Of a DNA stretch of 64,000 nt, positions 7,714-18,800 are shown one piece after another. The stretch's first letter is position 1, and every line of letters begins with the position of its first letter. This DNA is from Rheinheimera sp. (GTDB taxonomy: Bacteria; Pseudomonadota; Gammaproteobacteria; Enterobacterales; Alteromonadaceae), in NCBI RefSeq assembly GCF_030690345.1, contig NZ_JAUYGV010000008.1:250433-314432 (forward strand), in the 5' to 3' direction. The notes below the pieces were generated by a model. The model saw only the letters and a program-made list of their open reading frames with translations, was not told the DNA's origin and ran no database searches. The translations under genes were made by a program, and so were the position numbers.

Positions 7714-9218
7714 CCGCATTGGTATGGTTTAAGCGCGATTTACGTATTGATGACCATCAGCCGCTGTTTCAGGCGGCCAAAACCGGCGCAGTACTGCCGC
7801 TGTATATTATCGAACCGGACTACTGGCAACAGAGCGATGTATCACTGCGCCACTGGCAGTTTGTCGCGCCGGCACTGCAGCAATTAAACCGGCAGTTAAC
7901 CGCCCTCGGCCAACCACTATTGGTGATAAAAGGCCCGGCTACAGCAGTGCTGCGCCGGTTATGCCGGCAATTTGCCATCAGCAGTGTACACAGCCATGAA
8001 GAAACCGGTAACCTCTGGACCTATCAACGCGATCTGGCCGTTAAGCGCCTGCTGCATGAGCTGAATATCCCCTGGCAGCAATATCGCCAGTTCGCCATTT
8101 TTCGCAAATTAGCCGACAGGGATAACTGGTTTAATCTGGCTGACAACTGGTTGAAATCCGCACCGGCACCGGCTGTTACCCGGCTGGCTTTTGTAACTGA
8201 CAGCCAATGGGATTTGTCTGAGCTTGCGCCTCATCGCAAAACCGACCTGCCGCTTTGCACTACAGTGCAAAACGCAAACGCCGCCCAAGATACGCTAAGT
8301 AGCTTTTTGCAGCTGCGCTGCGTCGATTATCGCCGGCATATTTCATTGCCGGCAAAAGCAGTACACAGCTGCTCCAGGCTCAGCCCTTATATCAGCTATG
8401 GCCAGCTTAGCCTGCGCCGCTTGCAACAACAGACCTTTTTGGTGTCCAAACACAGCACTGAGCAACGCCGGCAACAGGGTTTACAGGCGTTTTTCAGCCG
8501 GCTGCGCTGGCATTGCCATTTTATGCAAAAGCTGGAGGATGAGCCGGCAATCGAGTTTTTTAATATGCACCGTGGTTTTGATGGCCTGCGGGAAAACGAC
8601 TTTAACCCCGCCTTGTTTCAAGCCTGGCAAACCGGCCATAGTGGCTATCCGCTGATCGATGCCGCTATGCGCAGCTTGCTCGCTACCGGCTGGCTGCATT
8701 TTCGAGCCCGCGCCATGCTGGTGGCTTTTGCCAGTTATCACTTGTGGCTGCATTGGCGGCCGCTGGCGCTGCATTTGGCACAGTGTTTTGTCGACTACGA
8801 ACCAGGTATTCATTACGCGCAAATGCAGATGCAGGCCGGCACCACCGGTATTAACCCGAACCGGATGTATAACCCGGTAAAACAAAGCCAACAAAAAGAT
8901 GCCGACGGCCGCTTTATCCGCCAGTGGTTGCCCGAGCTGCGCCAGGTACCGGATAGTTGGTTGCACACGCCCTGGCTAATGCCTGCCGCGCTGCAACAAC
9001 GTTATGCTTGTGTGATAGAGCTTGATTACCCACTGCCGATAGTTGATTTGCAGCAGGCTCAGCAACACGCCAGGGCCCGGCTTAGCCAGTGGTTGAAACA
9101 GCATGACAAACTGCACTGGCAACAACAAAAACAAGCAGTATTTGTGCGCCACGCCAGCCGTAAACGTCCGGTGGCTAAGGCAGTGTTAAATCGTCAGCAA
9201 TTGAGCTTTGACTGGTGA
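7710..9218 (+). CDS. DNA photolyase/cryptochrome-family flavoprotein
   Basis: This 502-residue photolyase-fold protein starts with a classic N-terminal domain (ALVWFKRDLRIDDHQPL). The FAD-binding region carries SRLSPYISYGQLS and GYPLIDAAMRSLLATGWLHFR. The C-terminal YEPGIHYAQMQMQAGTTG and NPVKQSQQKDADGRFIR mark a proteobacterial subgroup distinct from E. coli PhrB and from the other two photolyases here. Light-driven DNA repair is the likely role, but the substrate is not known to me. The ATG overlaps the stop of the DASH gene (ATGA), and the gene ends one base before the convergent M28 peptidase gene. No terminator is seen in between. The C-terminal tail (about 460-502) is basic and Gln-rich. 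Confidence 0.85.
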   Translation: MTALVWFKRDLRIDDHQPLFQAAKTGAVLPLYIIEPDYWQQSDVSLRHWQFVAPALQQLNRQLTALGQPLLVIKGPATAVLRRLCRQFAISSVHSHEETGNLWTYQRDLAVKRLLHELNIPWQQYRQFAIFRKLADRDNWFNLADNWLKSAPAPAVTRLAFVTDSQWDLSELAPHRKTDLPLCTTVQNANAAQDTLSSFLQLRCVDYRRHISLPAKAVHSCSRLSPYISYGQLSLRRLQQQTFLVSKHSTEQRRQQGLQAFFSRLRWHCHFMQKLEDEPAIEFFNMHRGFDGLRENDFNPALFQAWQTGHSGYPLIDAAMRSLLATGWLHFRARAMLVAFASYHLWLHWRPLALHLAQCFVDYEPGIHYAQMQMQAGTTGINPNRMYNPVKQSQQKDADGRFIRQWLPELRQVPDSWLHTPWLMPAALQQRYACVIELDYPLPIVDLQQAQQHARARLSQWLKQHDKLHWQQQKQAVFVRHASRKRPVAKAVLNRQQLSFDW

Positions 9219-10479
<1,261 letters not shown>

Positions 10480-10614
10480 TTAAGCAGCAGTGTTAGCGGC
10501 AGTATAATACAAGCTACTATGCTGTTCAGCAGTTAATCGATAAGAATCACTTGATCTGCCAAGGGTAAAGCGCGGTAAGATAGCGTGATACTTTGCAGCA
10601 GAGGCCACAATACT

Positions 10615-11442
10615 ATGAATGCAGCCGAAATCATCGAAGAAATGCGGGTATTACCGCAGATAGATCCGCAATTTGAGATCCGTCGCCGGGTCGACTTTAT
10701 TAAACAACGCCTGAGCGCGTCCGGTATGAAGACGCTGGTGCTTGGCATTAGCGGCGGCATTGACTCCACTACCTGCGGCCGTCTGGCGCAACTGGCGGTA
10801 GACGAGTTGAACCAAAGCGGCAGTGGTTATCAGTTTGTTGCGGTACGCCTGCCTTATGCCACACAAAAAGATGAAGCCGAAGCCCAACTGGCGGTAGACT
10901 TTATTCAACCCACTAAAGCCCTATCCGTTAATGTGCAACCTGGTGCTGATGCCATTCACCAGGCCACCTGGAGTGCTATGGCGGCTCAGGAAATGGCCAC
11001 CGCTACTGATACACAGGCAGATTTCGCCAAAGGCAATGTTAAAGCCCGTACGCGGATGGTTATTCAGTATCATATTGCCGCCTTACTGGGTGGTTTGGTG
11101 TTGGGCACTGACCATTCCGCTGAAAACATTACCGGCTTTTATACCAAGTGGGGCGATGGCGCCTGTGATTTAGCGCCGCTGTTTGGCTTAAGCAAACGCC
11201 AGGTAAGGCTGGTGGGTAAAACCCTGGGTGCACCTGACCTGTTGGTTGGAAAAACACCGACTGCAGATCTGGAATGCATGGCACCGCAAAAGGCGGATGA
11301 AGCAGCGCTGGGGCTAACCTACGAGCAAATAGATGATTTCCTCGAAGGTAAAGCTGTTGCCGCTGATGTCAGTGCTAAATTAATCGCCATTTATCAGAAA
11401 ACCCAGCACAAACGTCAACCTATCCCCACCCCTTACGACTAA
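10615..11442 (+). CDS. nadE: ammonia-dependent NAD+ synthetase
   Basis: This enzyme of 275 residues, the same length as E. coli NadE, makes NAD+ from deamido-NAD+, ATP and ammonia, the last step of NAD synthesis. The PP-loop motif [10 protein letters not shown] lies at about 45-54 and the family signatures [17 protein letters not shown] and [11 protein letters not shown] follow. The ATG at 10615 is chosen to match the family length; the frame is open 30 bases further upstream without a good start. A GAGG ribosome binding site lies 11 bases upstream. No glutaminase domain is fused, so free ammonia is the donor. Its place next to glnB is a nitrogen-metabolism neighbourhood but the two genes are divergent. 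Confidence 0.93.
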   Translation: MNAAEIIEEMRVLPQIDPQFEIRRRVDFIKQRLSASGMKTLVLGISGGIDSTTCGRLAQLAVDELNQSGSGYQFVAVRLPYATQKDEAEAQLAVDFIQPTKALSVNVQPGADAIHQATWSAMAAQEMATATDTQADFAKGNVKARTRMVIQYHIAALLGGLVLGTDHSAENITGFYTKWGDGACDLAPLFGLSKRQVRLVGKTLGAPDLLVGKTPTADLECMAPQKADEAALGLTYEQIDDFLEGKAVAADVSAKLIAIYQKTQHKRQPIPTPYD

Positions 11443-11449
11443 GCTGGTT

Positions 11450-11484
11450 GCAGCATTAAAATATTTAATGCTGCATTTATTTTA
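11450..11484 (+). terminator. intrinsic terminator after nadE
   Basis: A perfect 11-bp inverted repeat (GCAGCATTAAA/TTTAATGCTGC, 3-base loop) is followed by a T-rich tail. It starts eight bases after the nadE stop. Confidence 0.75.
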
Positions 11485-11508
11485 CATTTATTCAATAAAT
11501 ACTATGCT
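11481..11508 (+). promoter_or_regulatory. candidate sigma-70 promoter for the first FimT gene
   Basis: TTTACA at 11481 and TATGCT at 11503 are separated by 16 bases in an AT-rich stretch, 35 bases before the FimT start. The match is moderate (5/6 and 4/6). Confidence 0.4.
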
Positions 11509-11542
11509 TTTTGCATTGCACCGCTGTTGCTGAGAAGCTGCT

Positions 11543-12052
11543 ATGCCACAACCTTTACGACAAGGGTTTAGCCTGATTGAATTGCTGGTAACGTTAGCCG
11601 TGCTGACTATTCTGATCAGCAGCACTATGCCGGCACTGGCGGAATTTATTGAACGGCAACGCGCCAGCGCTTATGTGCGCCAGTTCAGTCAGCATTTAGC
11701 TTACGCCCGGGTGGCCGCCACCAGCAGTAATTTAGCGGTGCAGTTGTGTCCCTATGAAGATGGTGAATGTGCAGCAGACTGGCAGCACTTGCCGCTGCAG
11801 CTGAATTTGCTTTATCCGGATCCCGGCGAAAAGAAGTTGCTACGGGAAATTGCGCCGGTTTACGCTGCACATCGCTTGCACTATAACCGCAGTGCAGTAA
11901 CGTTTCGTCGTGATGGCAGTTTAAATGGCTTTGAAAACGGTACTTTTTATTACTGCCCGCAAACACAGTATCAATGGCATTACCGTATGACACTTAACCA
12001 GGCCGGACGTGGCCGGCTGACCGAGTTAGCAGAACCCTGCCCGACTAACTAA
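11543..12052 (+). CDS. GspH/FimT-type minor pseudopilin (set A, inverted)
   Basis: This 169-residue prepilin has the short basic leader MPQPLRQG followed by the cleavage site and FSLIELLVTLAVLTILISS, with Glu at mature position 5. Prepilin peptidase cuts after Gly8 and the hydrophobic helix anchors the protein before assembly. FimT/FimU-like minor pilins help prime type IV pilus assembly. It is the only member of minor-pilin set A on the plus strand and converges on the PilE-like gene with a four-base overlap of the 3' ends; in set B the FimT gene leads the operon. It has its own candidate promoter and a GAGAAG ribosome binding site. A pair of Cys (CPYEDGEC) and later Cys may form disulfides. 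Confidence 0.82.
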   Translation: MPQPLRQGFSLIELLVTLAVLTILISSTMPALAEFIERQRASAYVRQFSQHLAYARVAATSSNLAVQLCPYEDGECAADWQHLPLQLNLLYPDPGEKKLLREIAPVYAAHRLHYNRSAVTFRRDGSLNGFENGTFYYCPQTQYQWHYRMTLNQAGRGRLTELAEPCPTN

Positions 12053-12453
12053 TCCCAACAGGCCAGGCTATGTGGATATTGCACATTGCGCTGACCAAAC
12101 TGATTAACGCTATAGAACAAACAATCACTATCTGAACGCTGTAACCCTTCAGCCTCTGCCGTTATGTCAAACGCCAGATTAGCTTCTGACAGCTGTATTT
12201 GAAACTCATAACGCTCTGACGGGCTAAGCGCAGCGCCACCCAACGCAGACAAATCGTCAGTATAGACACCATAATCCGCCAGATACTGCTCCTGTGCTGC
12301 AGCCAGTTGCAGTAGTTGCGCTGTCGCTTCGGCGCGGTAAGTTCTTAATACATATTGTTGATAAGACGGATAACATATTGCTGCCAGGATACCCAACACC
12401 GCCAACGCGACCAGTAACTCAAGCAAACTAAACCCGCGCCGTACATTACACAT
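12049..12453 (-). CDS. PilE-type minor pilin (set A)
   Basis: This 134-residue type IV prepilin has the leader MCNVRRG and mature start FSLLELLVALAVLGILAAICYPSYQQY. An AAGGAGC ribosome binding site nine bases upstream decides for the ATG at 12453 over the longer frame. PilE-like minor pilins of the fimU-pilVWXY1E type take part in the tip complex that starts pilus fibres. The C-terminal pair of Cys (SDCLFY, LACWD) matches the disulfide loop of the family. It is the last gene of set A, one base after the miniature PilY1 gene, and converges on FimT-A. The paralogue in set B is at 15438-15860. Confidence 0.85.
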   Translation of the reverse strand: MCNVRRGFSLLELLVALAVLGILAAICYPSYQQYVLRTYRAEATAQLLQLAAAQEQYLADYGVYTDDLSALGGAALSPSERYEFQIQLSEANLAFDITAEAEGLQRSDSDCLFYSVNQFGQRNVQYPHSLACWD

Positions 12454-12454
12454 T

Positions 12455-13528
12455 TTAATGTGCTCCTTGTTCAGTCTGGTAGGTAGCAAGCCGGAGAGTA
12501 ACGGGAAACTGCGCCGCCGTTAGCGGTGTCACGCAATCTGCACATTCATCGGTTATGGCTTTTAAGTCAGTTAATAAAAGCTGCTGTTGCTGATCGTGCT
12601 GCAGGCTAAGCTCAAGCTCTCCGCTGCTATTCTTTTGCAATACCAGTTCAGCGTTATCTATAGCGCTGATATCCCACTGCCTTCTGGCATAAACTAAACC
12701 GGCATGATGCAAATGTACCGCGTACAGCTGAGATACCGCGTCATCAGCCAAACTACAGTCAGCTCTGAGCTGCGTTTCAGCGGCAGAGGTTAGATAAATT
12801 ACCCCGGCGTATACTTGTGGCACAGCAGTTAAGCGTTGATCCAGCTGTATATACCAGCCAGCGCCTTGTTGAATTTGCTGCCATAACTGTTCAGCAATGC
12901 CGTAGCGTTGTTCATCGGCACTCACAACAGTTCTGTCAATCAGGTCAGCCAACTGCAGTGGGCTTTGCCTGTGCCTCTGGTGCTTAACAGCCAGCAATAA
13001 ATCGCCGGCGGGCATCGTCGCTGTCAACAGCAGCATGGTTTGCTGTTGCATCAGGCCAGCGCTGTGCGGTGCCAACATTTGTACCAGTTGCAACGGCTGC
13101 GTAAACCGGGCTTGCGTGTCACTAAAGTCTGCCAGTAACTCTACCGCTTCGAACCCCCGGCTGTTTATCGTTACAAACCACAGCAATCCGCGGCTGTCCA
13201 CTACGTAGACGGCATCTGCGCTACCATCATAATTATGATCCAATACGACAGGCTGCGCTTTGATACTGCTGATTTGTCCCGTCGCTGTCGGCCAATCTGT
13301 CAGTTGATCAATCAACATAAAACTGTCGGCGCTATGTATTTTAAGCACACCGTCAGCTTCCGGCAGTTCAAGCTGAACATTATTGCTCAACAACACGCGC
13401 CTTGGCTGCTCATCGGCATTACCGGCTGCCAGGTTGGCCGCAACAGGCTCCGCTTCGTTTAAATTACAGCTGTTGGCCGTAGCGGTTAACAACAAACTAA
13501 ACAGCGTAATAAGGTAACGTGTTGCCAT
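12455..13528 (-). CDS. miniature PilY1-like protein (C-terminal propeller part only)
   Basis: This 357-residue exported protein sits exactly where pilY1 sits in set B. Residues 1-20 form a signal peptide. Full PilY1 proteins have an N-terminal von Willebrand factor A domain and a C-terminal beta-propeller with a calcium loop. Here only a propeller-like part is visible, including the loop DHNYDGSAD (Asp97, Asn99, Asp101, Asp105) followed by AVYVVDSRGLLWFV, which aligns with DYDFDGNMD and FVYSGDVQGNIWKF in the 1099-residue PilY1. No MIDAS DxSxS motif is present. An AAAGGAGG ribosome binding site nine bases upstream fixes the ATG at 13528. Assignment rests on this motif, gene order and export; overall similarity is low, so a distant relationship is inferred, not proven. 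Confidence 0.65.
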   Translation of the reverse strand: MATRYLITLFSLLLTATANSCNLNEAEPVAANLAAGNADEQPRRVLLSNNVQLELPEADGVLKIHSADSFMLIDQLTDWPTATGQISSIKAQPVVLDHNYDGSADAVYVVDSRGLLWFVTINSRGFEAVELLADFSDTQARFTQPLQLVQMLAPHSAGLMQQQTMLLLTATMPAGDLLLAVKHQRHRQSPLQLADLIDRTVVSADEQRYGIAEQLWQQIQQGAGWYIQLDQRLTAVPQVYAGVIYLTSAAETQLRADCSLADDAVSQLYAVHLHHAGLVYARRQWDISAIDNAELVLQKNSSGELELSLQHDQQQQLLLTDLKAITDECADCVTPLTAAQFPVTLRLATYQTEQGAH

Positions 13529-13529
13529 C

Positions 13530-13901
13530 TTAGTCAACCTCCTTTGTCAGGCGTTGTCTTAACAGCAAACTGCTATAGCCGGCATAAAAATGTCGCCCGC
13601 CGGAGTAGGTTTCTGTATCTACCCGTAATAGCTCGCACTGCACAGCACCACCAGACCAGGCGGCATAGCTTGCCGGGCAATCAGCCATTAACTCTGCGGC
13701 CGGAAGTTCCCCTGCCGGCAGCGACGTTAGCTGCGACAAATGCTGCTTTAACGCCAACTGTGACGTTTGCAATTGTTGCTGTGCAGCGTATGCCGTTTTA
13801 TGACTTAACTGACTCACCAGTAACATGGCAGACACCAGCAAAGCCATCACCAGTAAAAACACCAGCGCCACGATCAGTACCATTCCTTTATTTATTGCCA
13901 T
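13530..13901 (-). CDS. PilX-type minor pilin (set A)
   Basis: This 123-residue protein starts MAINKG followed by a long hydrophobic helix (MVLIVALVFLLVMALLVSAML). That is the PilX/GspK-like start, which lacks the usual Glu at position 5. PilX is part of the minor-pilin tip complex with PilVW and PilY1. It is shorter than its set B paralogue (169 residues), having a reduced C-terminal domain with one Cys pair (ADCPASY, VQCELL). It lies between PilW-A and the miniature PilY1 gene with gaps of nine and one bases, so co-translation is likely. Identification rests on position and the N-terminal helix; the globular part is not recognisable by itself. Confidence 0.7.
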   Translation of the reverse strand: MAINKGMVLIVALVFLLVMALLVSAMLLVSQLSHKTAYAAQQQLQTSQLALKQHLSQLTSLPAGELPAAELMADCPASYAAWSGGAVQCELLRVDTETYSGGRHFYAGYSSLLLRQRLTKEVD

Positions 13902-13910
13902 ATCCGGCTC

Positions 13911-14864
13911 CTAAAGCACTGCGTTTTGAAAAAATATCGTACTGCTGACCAACAGCCGGCGATAATGATCGCCCGGCGCAACAAAGCGGTGCGGCCCCAT
14001 ATCATAACGCTGTTGATTGATGTAGTTCGGATCTGACTGGCGGGCACGTAGTAACAAGTGGTATCGCAGGCTGATAATACGGGCATTACTTTGCTGCCAC
14101 AGTTGCGCTGACATTTGCTCTGTCGTTAGTTGATAATCCAGTTGGCCGTCTGCATCACTGTCAATACCGAATTCAAAGTGCATGCGTTCAACACCGTCCA
14201 GCACAGAATCGGTGCTGATCACGGCCTGCCCGGCTTGATTTCTGCTCAGGCGCTTGCGCATTAATACCGGTATTGATTCGCCGTCAAGCCGTTGCTGCTG
14301 CAGATAGAACACCAAATGCTGGTAAGGAAAATAGTCATATTCTGCAGTTAAACCGGCGCTGTTGCTGTCAACAAAGCGGCTATGCTGCCATCCGCTTTCC
14401 AGATAAAACCGGTTCTGCCGCATATCCGCAATAGCTGTTTGCAGGCCAAGTAAGCGTTTTATCTGTAGCAGTTCGGTTTGCGGGATAGCGCCGGTCAAAC
14501 AGTTTAACTGACGCCCGGCACCAATGGTGCGGGCATATAAGGTGACAAAGCTTTGCGCCGGTTGCGGAAAACTGCCACTGTCCAGTGCTGCTTCAACGCA
14601 ATCCCCTGCCGGTGGATTCGGCAGAGTCAAGGTTACTGCTAACTGCGGCTCTGAGCGCCCGCCCCAGAAACCGGTATTAGCCAGCTCATTTTGCAAAATA
14701 CTCATCGCCAGTTGCGCATTTTGCTGCAACTCAGCCAATTGCTGAGTTTGCCGGGCTGATCGGCTCAGACTGCTAAAAGCCGTTAGTGTCAGGGTCATAA
14801 GAATCATGCCTAACAGCATGGCAATCAGTAATTCAGTCAGCGTAAAACCGGTTACAGGGCGCAT
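13911..14864 (-). CDS. PilW-type minor pilin (set A)
   Basis: This 317-residue prepilin has the leader MRPVTG and mature N-terminus FTLTELLIAMLLGMILMTLTL with Glu5. The conserved PilW segment LQQNAQLAMSILQNELANTGFWG follows the helix. PilW forms part of the minor-pilin priming complex. An ATG at 14864 is preferred over a TTG nine bases upstream because GGTGG lies in a suitable place and PilV-A stops just two bases before it. The set B paralogue at 19729-20658 has the same overall plan. It is probably co-transcribed with its neighbours. Confidence 0.82.
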   Translation of the reverse strand: MRPVTGFTLTELLIAMLLGMILMTLTLTAFSSLSRSARQTQQLAELQQNAQLAMSILQNELANTGFWGGRSEPQLAVTLTLPNPPAGDCVEAALDSGSFPQPAQSFVTLYARTIGAGRQLNCLTGAIPQTELLQIKRLLGLQTAIADMRQNRFYLESGWQHSRFVDSNSAGLTAEYDYFPYQHLVFYLQQQRLDGESIPVLMRKRLSRNQAGQAVISTDSVLDGVERMHFEFGIDSDADGQLDYQLTTEQMSAQLWQQSNARIISLRYHLLLRARQSDPNYINQQRYDMGPHRFVAPGDHYRRLLVSSTIFFQNAVL

Positions 14865-14866
14865 AA

Positions 14867-15361
14867 TTACCAACCACCGCCCTGTATGGCAAAACCACTG
14901 CGGCCTGCGGTTACCTCACAAGGCGCGGCATTATTTTCTGCAGCATGTAGCCGTTGCTGCCAACTTACGCTCAACCGCGCTGCACCGCCCACCTGCTGCA
15001 GACAAAACTCTGCATCACTCAAGCCGGCACCTGTAGCTGGCTGTAGCAAACTAAACCAACTGTGTAATTGTGCTGCTGCCATTTGCTCTGCATTGCAGGC
15101 GACGTCGGGGCTGCAATCCGGTGCGGCCGGGATCTCAGACTGTAAATTTAACTGAGGGCCGATAACATCAGCCAAACGCCGATTGGCGCGTATTTCATTG
15201 AATAAACTGTTACTTAAAGCAACAGCATGGGTACGCTGTATCGCCCCTTGCAGCTGCCGTAAAGTTAAGGCTTGCGCAGCTAATACGCCTAATAACCCCA
15301 CTTTCAGGATTAATAATGTAACGAGTACTTCAACCAAGCTAAATCCATGTTGTAACCGCAT
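14867..15361 (-). CDS. PilV-type minor pilin (set A)
   Basis: This 164-residue prepilin begins MRLQHG and then FSLVEVLVTLLILKVGLLGVLAAQ, the typical PilV helix with Glu5 and the LG(L/V)LG pattern. PilV joins PilW and PilX in the tip-priming complex. A TTG 15 bases upstream would lengthen the leader; the ATG at 15361 gives the normal six-residue leader. Four Cys in the globular part may pair. It follows the PilE-B gene after 76 AT-rich bases without a visible terminator, so set A may be read through from set B. Confidence 0.82.
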   Translation of the reverse strand: MRLQHGFSLVEVLVTLLILKVGLLGVLAAQALTLRQLQGAIQRTHAVALSNSLFNEIRANRRLADVIGPQLNLQSEIPAAPDCSPDVACNAEQMAAAQLHSWFSLLQPATGAGLSDAEFCLQQVGGAARLSVSWQQRLHAAENNAAPCEVTAGRSGFAIQGGGW

Positions 15362-15437
15362 ATCCGTATGCCACAAACATTTTTATTTAACCTTAAAGTT
15401 ACAACAATATTTCAATAAATCAAATTTAAATGAAAAA

Positions 15438-15860
15438 TCACCAACACTGTCTTATGACATCTAAGCCGGCAGCACCATTCAAAGCACCTTTTCTTCCTGT
15501 CTGGTCAAGAGTCAGGACACCACATACAGCATCATTTTGTATAGCCGTCGGTTGAGCAGCAAGTGTATAAGCTCTTGCTGCTCTGTTGGTAAATGCAAAT
15601 GTATACCTTTGAGCCAGATCATTTCTGCAAGTAAGTGCAGGTAACAGCACTTCCGGATCAGGTATATATGTCATATTTTGTGTATACAAGCGCTCCATAA
15701 ATTGGGATAACTCTAATAAGCAGGCACTTGCGGCACCTCTGTTTGTTCTTGTGACATAGTTTTGATAAGAAGGGTAGGCTATAGAAGCCAAAATACCCAC
15801 TATCACCACAACTATCATCACCTCAATTAACGTCATGCCTTTAATAAATCGCTTGCTCAT
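15438..15860 (-). CDS. pilE: PilE-type minor pilin (set B)
   Basis: This 140-residue type IV prepilin has the leader MSKRFIKG and mature start MTLIEVMIVVVIVGILASIAYPSYQNYV. Two Cys pairs are seen (SACLLEL, LTCRND, AVCGVL, IRQCW). It matches PilE of the fimU-pilVWXY1Y2E operon and closes set B, 31 bases after pilY1. The protein is a minor component of the pilus or its priming complex at the inner membrane. Its set A paralogue shares the N-terminal helix and the PSYQ(Q/N)YV(L/T)RT(Y/N)R segment but differs beyond it. Confidence 0.87.
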   Translation of the reverse strand: MSKRFIKGMTLIEVMIVVVIVGILASIAYPSYQNYVTRTNRGAASACLLELSQFMERLYTQNMTYIPDPEVLLPALTCRNDLAQRYTFAFTNRAARAYTLAAQPTAIQNDAVCGVLTLDQTGRKGALNGAAGLDVIRQCW

Positions 15861-15891
15861 CTGCTTACCTGCTAAATTTCAATTAATATTT

Positions 15892-18800
15892 CTACTGCAG
15901 TTCACGCCAGGTTAGCCGGTTAGAACGAATGCCAATGTTAACCGGCTCCGGTGGCGGCAAACTACCGTCCCCCTCACCATCTACTCCGGTATAGGTGCCA
16001 TCTTTCTTCCTTACAATATCACGACCAGAGATAATACCGTCTGTCCTTTGACCACTGGTAACCTCACCGGTTGATAAGTTATCACCGTCATCGAAATCGC
16101 CGTCCCCATCTACATCAAAATAGTTTGTTCTTAATCTACCGCCTTTATAGGGGTCAATCGCCAGCTTCCAACTGATACCGCCAGCCAAACAAGGGTCGTT
16201 GTCCGGGGTGATAGTCGTAACCTCCAGTTGCTGATCGGCTAATAGCGCTGGTAAGACAACCCGCTCACCATTTGCCAAATCTATATACCAACCGCGCTTG
16301 TTCAGCCCTAATGCTGTTGAGGCCGACAACCCCCGCCTGTTAGGATCCTCAACATCTGTAGTTAACACTCTGACATCAAGATCGCTGCGGGTTAAAGTTA
16401 AACCACTGTCACTGAAATCATCCGTTAAACCATATATAGACTGAGTGCTGAAGTTAGCGGAATCCAAATCGGCTAACGTCAGGTACTTACCGGTGCCAAA
16501 ATGTAACCAGAGCTTACCGGAGCCGGGTTCTGTTGACAGTGTCAAACCACCGGTAATCGGTTGTTCTTTTCCACCAACAACAGCTTTAAATAATGGTTGC
16601 CCACTATTAGCCATTTTCCATCCGCCTGCGCCACGTAAATCGAACTTCCAGATATTACCCTGTACATCACCGCTATAAACAAAGTCCATATTACCGTCAA
16701 AATCGTAGTCCCAGCTTTCTATCTTACTGAATCCATTATTACTATCGTTTGTTGCTACAATCATCGTAGCTGCAGCGCCACTGTAATCACCAAATTGGCC
16801 TTGTAACTGCGCCAATTTAAAATTTAGTAATCCTGTTTTATTAGCACTGTTGTTATATCCGCTCCCCAACAGAGCAGTCCACGAACCATCATTTGCTCTG
16901 GCTATTATCGGCGTACCAACATTCTGACCAATTGGGCTATATGAGATATCAAAAAGTACTTCAATATCGGCGGGATTGGTAATATCAAGTGCAAAGATAC
17001 TGCTAAAGTCTCCGCGTCCGGTGGTTGTCAGTAACACAGTGCGCCACTCACCATCCAGATAAATATCACGTACAGTTGAGTTACCATCTACATAGTACTG
17101 ATGGGCATAATTTACATTAGCTAACTCTTTCAGTTCCGGAATTACTGCCTGAGGAATATAGGCAAAGGTTTCAACACCAGTCTTTGCGTCAAATACATGG
17201 AACATGCCATCATTGGCGCCAACATAAACCATATGTGGTCTGTTCTTGTGAGTTTCCAAAAACGCTTCATAGCTGGATGCTTCAGGCCAATTAGTAAACC
17301 GTTGGTAGCCCATACGCTCCGGAGCTGCAACATAAACCGGCGAAGAGTTGGCAATATCACCTAGTGGCCCAACTCTGTCACGAAATTTATAACTACCATT
17401 GCTCAGCACCTCATTTGATCTGTCGCCACGCAAATAGTTAACAACGGCTGTCTTCACAGCGTCATTCTCCAGCCCCATTTGTTCAGCCGTCAGATTATCG
17501 GGTTTAAAATCAACTAATGAGTTGCTCTTGATAAATTTGATATTTCTATCAGTATATTTTGGTAGTTTCTCTGACGCCTTCCAGGAAACACTTGCGCCCT
17601 CTTCCAAATCATAAGCCCAAAGATCACCATCCCATTTTCCGGAAAGATAGCGGCCCTGAAATACTTTAGCCCCGGCTTGCGTTGACGCACTTACTGCCGC
17701 AAGGTTGGATGCTGAACCTACTCTTGTTTTAATTTTATTCAAGGTGCTGGTAAGGCCATTGGCGAAGTCCGTTGGCTTTGCTGCACTAAAAAAGCCGCCG
17801 CGACTATTCACGCTGGCGTGCAGCAGATCATCTATCTTGGCATTATTGCTGGTGGTGGGATCAGGCCAATTAATATTCTCTTTATTTTTAATGGCCGCAA
17901 ACACATCATCTATTACCACATCACCATCTACCCCAAAGCCTATGCCAAAAGTTGTCATATGCTGCCAAAACGCAGGATAATCCTCTGACGACGGTACCCT
18001 GTTCTCTAATAACGGACGTAAATCTGAACGCCAGTATTTCATGGCAACATCAGCAAGGGTGTTGCTGTGACCGTCTTTAAAAGGCCCAATCGCTTTGTAC
18101 TGCCCTGTACTACCATCCGGGGAAGCTATAGAAGGGCCATCAGTACCGTCAGCATTACCTGCCGCAGTAGTTGAGTCGCCATAATAACCATCAGTCATCA
18201 ACATGGTAAAACTCTGCCGGCATGTTAACTCGGTAAAATCGGTGTCACTGGATTGCCATGGCTGGGCAGACGAAAAATACTCACCTGCTGCGGTAAGTGC
18301 GCCAATAAGTGGTGTACTGCCATCTGCTTCTTTATTGTATAACCAATTAAAAAATGCTTTTCTGGAGGCGCCTTCAAATTTTTTTGCTTGTGAGCTTACG
18401 TTAGTTGAATTTTTGATAGTGCCGTCACTACTGGCTTTATTGATACCTGCATAGCCAACCCGCATTGTATTTGACTGTCGCTGAAAAGCCCGCCCGATGC
18501 CGGTTTTCGCAGCCATCATTCGGGTGCGGTAAAAAGAAAACCAATTGGCGAATTTTTGTTGTTCTGCTGCTGATACATATTTTATGTCATAACAATCATT
18601 GGCATAAACATCGTCGCAACCGGTTTTGAAAGTGTAGTAAAAAGCCTTACCTTCATTACCCGAGGGGCTCACCGTAAAGCCGAAGCGATTTGTATTGGAA
18701 CCTGACGTTCGGCCATAATAGTAATAATCATCCATTATCGCCCGGTATTTAGTCGATAGATTAATACTGGCAGAACTACTGTTATATCCGTTAACCTTCG

